Assembly (NCBI RefSeq): GCF_040712315.1
Contig: NC_134023.1
Location: 66,562,757 to 66,626,756, forward strand
Origin: Castanea sativa
Taxonomy: Eukaryota; Streptophyta; Magnoliopsida; Fagales; Fagaceae
Direction: 5' to 3'
Length of the DNA stretch: 64,000 bases
Part shown: positions 57,044 to 64,000 of the stretch, one piece after another
How positions within the stretch are numbered: the stretch's first letter is position 1
How the letters are laid out: each line of letters begins with the position of its first letter
Notes under the pieces: generated by a model
Seen by the model: only the letters and a program-made list of their open reading frames with translations
The model's database searches: none
Told to the model about the DNA's origin: nothing
Made by a program: the position numbers and the translations under genes

Positions 57044-57837
57044 TGGGTTTTTTTTTTTTTTCACTTGAATATCTCTGACTTTTGGTTGAGTGTTTTGTAT
57101 ATATGGATGAAAATTTTGTACCATGTGTTTTTGGTAAAACTATAAGTGACAAAAAAAAATTCATCTGATAAAATTTCCTCATGTTAATATAAATTTTTTT
57201 TTATTTGATAATAGTAAACATTGTACTAGTTGTGTGACTCATAAAGGTGAAGTTTCTTAGTTTACAACAGATTATTTTTAACATGCTATAAACATGTTGA
57301 AAAAAAATTGTGTTTCTCATTGCTCCAATTCTGTAAAATTTGGTGTGGTAAATTGTGAAAAATGTTGAAAACAAAGCCTTTCATATCTAAATTCATTCGG
57401 ATGTTATGAAAAGTATTATGAAAAAAAGGTGTGATCATAACATTACCTCTTATCTTAAATGAGATAAGGTGATGGATTGACAAAAACATTGTCCCTCTTA
57501 GGCAATTTGAGGTGATAAGTGTGGAAAAATAACATTATGCTATGTAAAATTATTTGTATGTTTATGTTTTTTTTTTCTCCCTCTTCATCTTATGTAAAAC
57601 TAAGTTATAATTCATGTTTGTCACTTTGACTTTTGGTGTAAGTGAAATATAATAGGCATAATTATAGATAAAATACTTTTATTTATCAAAGTGAAAAATA
57701 ACACTTTTTTTTCTTTTAAGAGTTGAAAATGCATTGTTAATTCTTATCTAATAGTTACTTACAAAATTTAGTACATCATAAAAAATACAGTATGAAGTGG
57801 TAATAATTCTTCAATCTTTGCAATGAATTTAATAGGA

Positions 57838-58065
57838 TCCAAAGGCACATTTGCTTCGATTCAGCTTCATCTTATATTGTCTGAGTGTATCGAAAGTCTC
57901 CTAGACGTCATCTAAATGTTGTGTCTCCTATGGGCATTTGATCAATATGTCGCCCACGTAGACTTCAAGACTTTGCTCAACATGTGGACAAAACATGTGT
58001 TTGATTATTTTTTGATAGGTAGCTCCTGCATTTATCAGACCAAATAATATGACTATATAACAAAA
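57838..58065 (-). pseudogene. Ty3-gypsy reverse transcriptase fragment
   Basis: About 75 codons on the minus strand: FGLINAGATYQKIIKHMF, then VEQSLEVYVGDILIKCP, then TLRQYKMKLNRSKCAFG. This is the reverse-transcriptase palm around the catalytic motif, with YVGD in place of YVDD, and two TAG codons. There are no LTRs. It replaces about 75 bases found in the related place at 43018-43080, so it looks like filler DNA. Confidence 0.8.
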
Positions 58066-58160
58066 ATGAATTACTTCAAAATAAGTATGAATAGGCACTC
58101 TATTTTCTTAAATAAGAATGCATATCTCCCTTGTCACTATCTCCATAAGGAAAGATTTAC

Positions 58161-58372
58161 ATACGATTGCATAATTACCTTATGTATGCAGAATTAAGTA
58201 AATACATATTAACACTCTCCCTTTTAAATAAGAGTCAGTCCTTCACTTATACATATAGCTCATAGCTTATTATTAGAGCATAAACTTTTGAAATAAATAG
58301 AAATTGAATAAAATACTTTTGAATATTATTTATTAACTTCCATATCTTTATATCTTTATATTTGTGTTGTTG
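58161..58372. other. Short spacer before the terminal LTR element
   Basis: AT-rich, no gene seen. Confidence 0.5.
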
Positions 58373-59120
58373 TGTGGGGTAAAAAGACCTAGAAATGAAT
58401 ATGGGCCAATTGGTCATGCTGAGGAAGGCCGACCTGCTCTTGGGTTTAGGACTTGTTACTGCTACGGGTCGGCCCATACGCCGAGGGTCCGAGGGTCCAG
58501 CCGAGGATGATTTTTCCCTTCGAACTGACACCGAAGAACCCGGGACTTCATGGTAAAAGTTAGGAAAGGACATGAACAAGACCAATGGTTAAAGGGGGGA
58601 ACCCTAGAACGCCCCAGAAGCACCGGTGTTGAAGAAATGTCAAAGATAAAGGCTGCTACCTCCACATTAAAGACCCTGCACCTACCACCCTGGCCGCATT
58701 TATGGGGAAGTGACACCTGAACAGTAGAAGAGAAACTTCTGGTTACTATTCAAAGGCACTGAGAAGGGAAATATCTAGGCTAAGGGGGAGGTGGGGCAAC
58801 ACGTGTACAAAGTGTTCAAAAGAGGAGTATTTAAGGAGGAACCTGATATAGAAATGGGGACGGACTTTTTTGTAATAAAAAAGAAGCAGAAACAAAAAGA
58901 AAGAGATAATATAAGAACAACCCTTGGCTTACGTCCGAGGACGTGGATTCATAACGTTCATTGTTGTTTCCAAGTATTATTAGTCTTTGGCTTGTCATTT
59001 AATCCTTACATACTTCTAACAGGTTTCAAGCCCACACTCTACAAATTCATATTGTTTAAGGCTCGTTGGGCTGAGCCCATAATGCTTGTTCTTGGGTCCG
59101 GGTGCAATTGTGCACTTACA
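58373..59120 (+). repeat. 5' LTR of a Tat-lineage Ty3-gypsy element
   Basis: 748 bp, TGTGGGGTAAAAAGACCTAG to GTGCACTTACA. Same family as the LTRs at 14185 and 17842, more diverged from them than they are from each other. The partner LTR lies beyond the window. Confidence 0.88.
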
Positions 59121-59121
59121 A

Positions 59122-59140
59122 TTGGCGCCGTCTGTGGGAA
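59122..59140 (+). other. Primer binding site of the Tat element
   Basis: TTGGCGCCGTCTGTGGGAA follows the LTR. The TGGCGCC core is usual for plant Ty3-gypsy elements. This site is missing from the sister element at 14185. Confidence 0.75.
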
Positions 59141-59166
59141 TCTAGTCTAGAAGAGGTAGGGATATT

Positions 59167-60700
59167 ATGGCGGGCTTAGGCTCTCACCATGCGAGAGTCA
59201 CGAGGATCACAACCGGAAGATCACTTTGAACGTCTTGAACATCGTAGGGATCGTGAGGAAGCGTCCATACGGAATACCCGGGCGCTAGCCATACTCGTGG
59301 AGGGGTAGCACTACCCATGATGAGGGTTCTAAATCCATGCGAGAAGGAAATCAATCGTTTGAAGAGGAAGTTACGCCGTGCTAAACGTAAGGTTTCCCCG
59401 TCCTCGTCTAGTTCTTCCTCGGAGGAGGATAGGGGACTTGGCTACGGTTCAAGGTCATGTTCCCCCGAGCGAGCGCGACATCCTCGGTGAGGAGGACGAC
59501 CGGCCCAACCCGCGGACGTAAGAAGCTTCGTTTTAGGGGCTTAGGCGGCGATACCATGAGTAGGGCGTTGCACCGGCTCTCTAAATCTCCATTTTCACGA
59601 AGGATTGAGAGGGGAGGCTTCCCGGGGAGGTTCCCCACCTTTACCATATATAATGGCCGGACTGGTCGAGGTGGAGCACGTGAGTCACTTCAACCAAAGA
59701 ATGGCGGTGCAACTCTCACAACGAGACTTTGATGTGTAAAGTTTTCCCCTCCCGGCTTGGGACACAATGGCTATGAGATGGTTTAACGGTCTCGAATCGG
59801 GATCTGTAGGCTCGTTTGGGAGTTAACTAGGGCATTTGCTTCGCGGTTCATTACGTGTAGCGAGTCCTCGGCCATTGGACTCGTTCCTATCCATGGCCAT
59901 GAAGGAAGGGAGACAACGCGAAAGCATACTCCGACCGATGCGGGAGATGTTTAATGAAATAGATGGTGACTTTGATGAGGTGGCGCTCGATACCTTTAAG
60001 GTGGGTCTCCCTGCGATCACGACCTAAGAAAGTCTTTGACGAAAAAGCCCGTCCGCGGCGTACGCCGTCTTATGGATCGTATTGATGAATACAAAAGGGT
60101 AGAGGAAGACCGGCGAGCGGGGAAAAGGAAAGGAGAAGGTTATCCCCCGGGAGAGAAGGGATTTCGAGGTCGGACGGATATCACGACAACAAGCCGAGGA
60201 GGGATTGCGGACAATCCGGCTCGGCAGCACCTCGTTGTAAATACTATCTTCGAGGAACCGGTGCATCAGTTATTTAGAAAAAGTTCGTAAAAAGCCCTTC
60301 TTCGGATGGCCGACGGCGAGATGGCGGGGGACCTGCGAGAAGAAATCAAAACCTTTTACGTCGGTATCATCGGGATGTGGGTCACACTGCGAGAGCGTCG
60401 CACCACAATGGAACCATCTAGAGCGACTCGTCGGTGAAGGAAAGTTAAAGCGAGCACTTGTGTCGGCCAGGCGAGTCGGTCAAGTTGGTTCAAACAACCG
60501 GAGGAACGGTTCATCTCGGCCGGCATTGGGAACAATTAATGTTATCTTCGGCGCTGGTAGGACCGGCTCGGGTCCCGCTGGGGTGATGGCGGTTTCCCAT
60601 CCGCGAGGCCGAGGATGTGGGTAGCCGAGCCGAAGAGATTAAAGGGCACTTTACTGTCTTGGGTTTCTCGAGGAGGATAAAGTAGGGACTATTCAGCCCC
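59167..60700 (+). pseudogene. Gag region of the Tat element
   Basis: Broken into many short frames. Recognisable pieces: a Ser/Arg-rich N-terminal part (59340-59560), the gag core with MAMKEGRQRESILRPMREMF and DFDEVALDTFKVGLPA (59896-60020), RGVRRLMDRIDEYKRVEEDR (60050-60112), and remnants of a zinc-knuckle region (60350-60420). At least six frameshifts are needed to follow it. Confidence 0.75.
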
Positions 60701-60707
60701 ATGATGA

Positions 60708-61180
60708 TGCTCTTGTGGTTACCCTCAGGATTGGGAACTATGATGTGAGAAGGGTGATGATAGATCAGGGCAGCGGTGCAGATATCATGTACCCTGATCT
60801 ATTTAAAGGGCTAAGATTGGAGTTGAAAGATCTAACCCCTTACAACTCCCCACTTATAAGCTTCGAAGGAAGGGCCGTTGTGCCGAAAAGGGCACGGATC
60901 CGTTTACCGTTCAATCCGGCACGAAACGGTTGAGGTAGATTTCATTGTGGTTGACGCGTACTGCTCCATATACGGCCATCCTCGCCGAGGCCATGGCTGC
61001 ACGCTTTGGAGCTGTCTCCTCTACCTTACATGTTAAGGTGAAATTCCCCTCGGGGGAGCATGTTGAGGAAATCCTCGGCGGCCGAGGTAGTGGCTAGGCA
61101 ATGCATATCGAGTACGGTGCTACGTCGGTCGGAAATTGAGTCATCGACTTTGCCCGTCTAGGAGTCGTAGCAATTAACGG
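60708..61180 (+). pseudogene. Aspartic protease region of the Tat element
   Basis: The frame shows IDQGSGADIMYPDLFKGL, where Asp at 60763-60765 is the catalytic residue of the D-(T/S/Q)-G type, then SPLISFEGRAVVPK. A TGA at 60931 and frameshifts break the second half. Confidence 0.8.
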
Positions 61181-61389
61181 CTCACGGAGGCACACTGGAG
61201 CGATGACGAGAGAGGCTGTTTGTGAGGAGTTAGAGAAGTTTGTAATAACAGATGATCCAGAGAGGTTCTTCCAGGTTGGCATACTTTTGCCACACCAAGA
61301 GAAGATGGAGTTGTTGAAATTTCTGAAGGATAATTTAGATGTCTTTGCGTAAGACCCCTATGAGGCTCCAGGCGTAGATCCGAACTTTA

Positions 61390-62153
61390 TTTATCATCGT
61401 TTAAACGTCAATCCTGCCATTGTTCCGAGGAGGCAGCCACCTCGGCGATCTTCCCGAGAACATTCTGAGGCTGTGAAGGAAGAGGTTCTTAAACTCAAAA
61501 GGGCGGGGGCTATCAAAGAAGTTTTCTACCCTGAATGGTTGGCTCTGCTTGTTGTTGTTAAAAAGAAGAACGGCAAGTGGAGAGTATGTGTGGACTTTCT
61601 TGATCGAACAAGGCACGGCATCTAAAGATTCGTTCCCAATGCCACGGATTGATCAACTGGTAGATGCTACTGTTGGACATCCTCGGATGAGTTTCTTGGA
61701 CGCCTTCCAAGGTTACCACCAAATTCCCTTGGCGTTAGAGAATCAGGAGAAGACTGCTTTCATTACTCCAACCGGGAACTATCATTATAAGGTCATGCCA
61801 TTTGGATTAAAAAATGCTGGGGTTACTTATCAAAGAATGATGACCCGAATGTTTGAACAGCAACTGGGGAAAACCATCGAAGTATACGTGGATGATATGG
61901 TGGTGAAGAGTAGACGGTACCTTCACACATGACGGATACGGCCGACACCTTCCAGATGCTAAGGAAGTATAAATTGCGCCTTAACGCCTCCAAGTGTTCT
62001 TTTGGCGTGGGATCTGGAAAGTTCTTGGGATTTATGATTACTCATAGGGGCATAGAGGTAAACCCAGTGCAAGTTAAGGCTATTCAGAATTTGCAGCCGC
62101 CTAGGAACCCAAAAGAGATTCGGGAAATTGAGCGGAATGATTCTTTGCGTTGA
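61390..62153 (+). pseudogene. Reverse transcriptase of the Tat element
   Basis: Recognisable blocks: LLVVVKKKNGKWRVCVDF (61546), FPMPRIDQLVDATVGH (61632), MSFLDAFQGYHQI, VMPFGLKNAG (61792), and the catalytic YVDDMVVKS (YVDD at 61885-61896), then LRLNASKCSFGVGSGKFLGF. The frame is broken at about 61615 and 61930. Active-site residues themselves are intact. Confidence 0.88.
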
Positions 62154-62189
62154 ATAGATTTATTTCTCGGTCGGTGACCGGTGTCGTCC

Positions 62190-62690
62190 TTTCTTTCAGT
62201 TGTTGCACAAGTGGAAAGGGTTTCAATGGACCGAGGCCTGCGAGTTAGCTTTCCAACAGCTTAAGCAATATCTTTCTCGGCCACCTATTTTATCTCGCCC
62301 TGAGGTGGACGAGGTATTATTCGCTTATCTGGCCGTGGCAATTCACGCGGTGAGCTTAGTCCTTATAAGGAACGAAAGCGGAGTACAGAGACCGATCTAC
62401 TACGTTAGTAAGTCCTTGAATGAGGCCGAGGTGCGCTATCTGCCCTTGGAAAAAGCACTTAAAGGCTGTAGTCCACGCCACGCGCAAACTTCCTCATTAT
62501 TTCCAATCTCATGCTGGTTGTTTTGACCCGGTTGCCTCTTAAAGGCTTTGTGTTGCGTAGTGCGGTGATACAGCGGGGGGTGGCAAAATGGGGAACCATT
62601 TTGGGAGCCTTTGATGTTAAATACAAGCCTCGCACATCGGTAAAGGGACGGAGTCCTCGGCTGATTTGGTGGCAGAGTTTACTAAACCAT
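62190..62690 (+). pseudogene. RNase H of the Tat element
   Basis: Begins with the connection region (KGFQWTEACELAFQQLKQYL), then LFAYLAVAIHAVSLVLIRNE and QRPIYYVSKSLNEAEVRYLP. It loses frame at about 62465. Confidence 0.75.
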
Positions 62691-63080
62691 TGTTAGAAGA
62701 AACTTCAAAAGAAGCACACATGGGTGAAAAATCAGTCGGTGTGATCACAGACGTATCGCCCTCGGTTTCGAGAGTTTATGTGGATGGGGCTGCTAATCAA
62801 AAAGGGTGCGGGTGTTGGACTTGTTCTAATGTCCCTGAAGGAATTGTCTTGAAAAATCTTTGAGATTGGCCTTCTCGGCTACTAATAATGAAAGTAAGTA
62901 TGAAGCGATCTTGGTAGGCATGCAAATGGTACATAAGATGGGTGGCAAGGAAATCCACATGTTCTCGGACTCTCGGTTAGTGGTCGGCCGGGTCATGGGA
63001 ACCATGGAGGCTAGAGACCCCGGAATGCGGGAATATTTGGCCCGAATTCAAACGCCGTGCGGGCGAATTTAACTCCTTTG
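62690..63080 (+). pseudogene. Second (archaeal-type) RNase H of the Tat element
   Basis: RVYVDGAANQKGCG (62770), then in the next frame LRLAFSATNNESKYEAILVG (62857) and HMFSDSRLVVGRVMGTMEAR. The order D...E...D of an RNase H core is visible. Frameshift at about 62860. Confidence 0.75.
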
Positions 63081-64000
63081 CCTTAGCTCACGTTTCTAGG
63101 AGTGGAAACACTCATGCGATTCCTTGGCTACGTTGGCAACATCCTCGGCTCAAGGTTTACCAAGGGTTATCCTCGTTCAGGATTTGGTAGAACCTTCTCT
63201 TGTAGCTGCTAACGCACCTCGCATCCATCTAATAAGGCCTGGTCCTAGTTGGATGGATTCGATCATATCTTTTCTTAAAAATGACATTCTTCCGAAGCCA
63301 AGGTTGAAGCGGAAAGGTACGTCGAAAGGCGCGCGTTTCTGGTTGTCAGGGACCGAAGCTATACAAACGATCCTTTTCGGGACCGTACTTGTTGTGTGTA
63401 CACCTGTGAATCAACGGAAGCATTCTTGGAGGAATTGCATGAGGGAATTTGTGGGAGCCACACGGGAAGGTCCTTAGCCCATAGAGCCACGACTCGGGGT
63501 TATTGGTGGCCCAATATGCGAGAGGGAGGCTCGGGACTATGCCGGAAAATGTGATCAATGTCGAGAGGTTCGCCCCAATATCCACCAACTGGAGGGGTTC
63601 TTAACCCTCTCTCCGGCCCTTGGCCTTTCGCACAATGGGGCTTGGACATTGTAGGGCCATTTCCGAGTGGCAGCAACAAAGATGACTCGTGGGGAACGAG
63701 TTACTTCACTAAATGGGTTGAAGCTGAGCCCTTAGCCAATATACGAGATGTCGATTCCAAGAAATTTATATGGAAAAATATTGTCACTAGATTCGGAATA
63801 CCACACACACTCATCTCTGATAATGGTGTCCAGTTCAATAGTAGGGCTTTTAGGAAGTATTGTGGTGACATGGGTATCATAAACGGATATTCCACCCCGG
63901 TTACCCTCGAGGAAATGGACAAGCCGAGGCGAGTTAACAAGGTCATGGAGTTAACGGGCTCGAAGAGGTTGGACGATGCGAAAGGCAAATGGGTAGAAGA
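63080..64000 (+). pseudogene. Integrase, N-terminal and core part, cut by the window end
   Basis: HRATTRGYWWPNMRE-like zinc region (about 63480-63530) with a TGA at 63551, then the core: PFAQWGLDIVGPFPSG (about 63627), YFTKWVEAEPLANI and HTLISDNGVQFNS (about 63806). The two catalytic Asp positions (GLDIVG, ISDNG) are visible. The sequence continues past base 64000. Confidence 0.8.

Larger units (their letters stand above)
54705..58160 (+). repeat. Degraded segmental duplicate of 40195-43120
   Basis: Colinear similarity to the region of the 140-residue protein gene: for example the stretch ending CTTGTGTTTAGAAAAGCTTG (40440s and 55770s), exon 2, exon 3, and the 3' flank up to CATAAAAAATACAGTATGAAGTGG (42960 and 57778). 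It has lost exon 1, gained a hAT-type MITE (54879-55716) and a reverse-transcriptase fragment (57838-58065), and lacks the MITE at 42161. The full-length MULE lies between the two copies. Confidence 0.8.
58373..64000 (+). mobile_element. Tat-lineage Ty3-gypsy retrotransposon, 5' part, running off the window
   Basis: LTR, primer site, gag, protease, reverse transcriptase, RNase H, a second RNase H and the start of integrase follow in order on the plus strand. Two RNase H domains in a row are a known mark of part of the Tat lineage. All reading frames are broken by small indels and stops, so this copy is dead. Confidence 0.88.

Overview
This is a stretch of plant nuclear DNA, about 64 kb, AT-rich and intron-rich, dominated by transposable elements. 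Only two host genes look intact. Spliceosomal introns, a 14-exon cellulose synthase gene, Ty1-copia, Ty3-gypsy (Tat and Ogre-like), MULE, hAT and MITE elements all point to a eudicot. The repeat types feel familiar from woody rosids, perhaps Fagaceae, but that placement is an impression and was not tested.

Layout. 1-9.5 kb is a graveyard of LTR elements: a minus-strand copia gag with its LTR and initiator-Met-type primer site (about 0.98-2.9 kb), then a broken plant-mobile-domain reading frame (4.28-5.9 kb) lying antisense to an Ogre-like primer site and a 2 kb LTR (6.2-8.3 kb). 10.05-11.81 kb is a MULE with 395-bp terminal inverted repeats and a 9-bp target duplication. It has captured pieces of two unrelated host genes: the promoter, leader and N-terminus of a UDP-glucuronate 4-epimerase and the C-terminus of a CIPK kinase. 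12.6-19.3 kb is a decayed hAT transposase gene split by a 4.4 kb Tat-type LTR element whose interior holds only an antisense, multi-exon reading frame.

20.4-27.5 kb is a complete CESA3-type cellulose synthase gene on the plus strand (1,086 residues; all splice sites and phases agree). A repeated segment of about 0.4-0.7 kb lies directly upstream of it, and a copy lies upstream of the next host gene. 29.4-38.4 kb is a recently inserted, gag-only LTR element on the minus strand with matching 5-bp target duplications. Its coding-free half is full of tandem repeats and carries a nested SINE. 39.9-42.0 kb is a three-exon gene for a 140-residue charged protein of unknown function. A degraded copy of that gene and its surroundings lies at 54.7-58.2 kb.

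44.66-52.43 kb is a full-length, inactivated MuDR-like element (mutated transposase, accessory GRF zinc-finger gene at the other end, nested solo LTR). The last 5.6 kb is the 5' two-thirds of a Tat-lineage Ty3-gypsy element (LTR, primer site, gag, protease, reverse transcriptase, two RNase H domains, start of integrase), frame-broken throughout and running off the end of the window.

The host genes do not form an operon or cluster. The links between parts of the window are duplication and transposition: the same LTR family occurs at 14.2, 17.8 and 58.4 kb, and the two host promoters share a repeat. The strongest lead is the two-gene Pack-MULE. Next come the two LTR elements that keep only an antisense reading frame.
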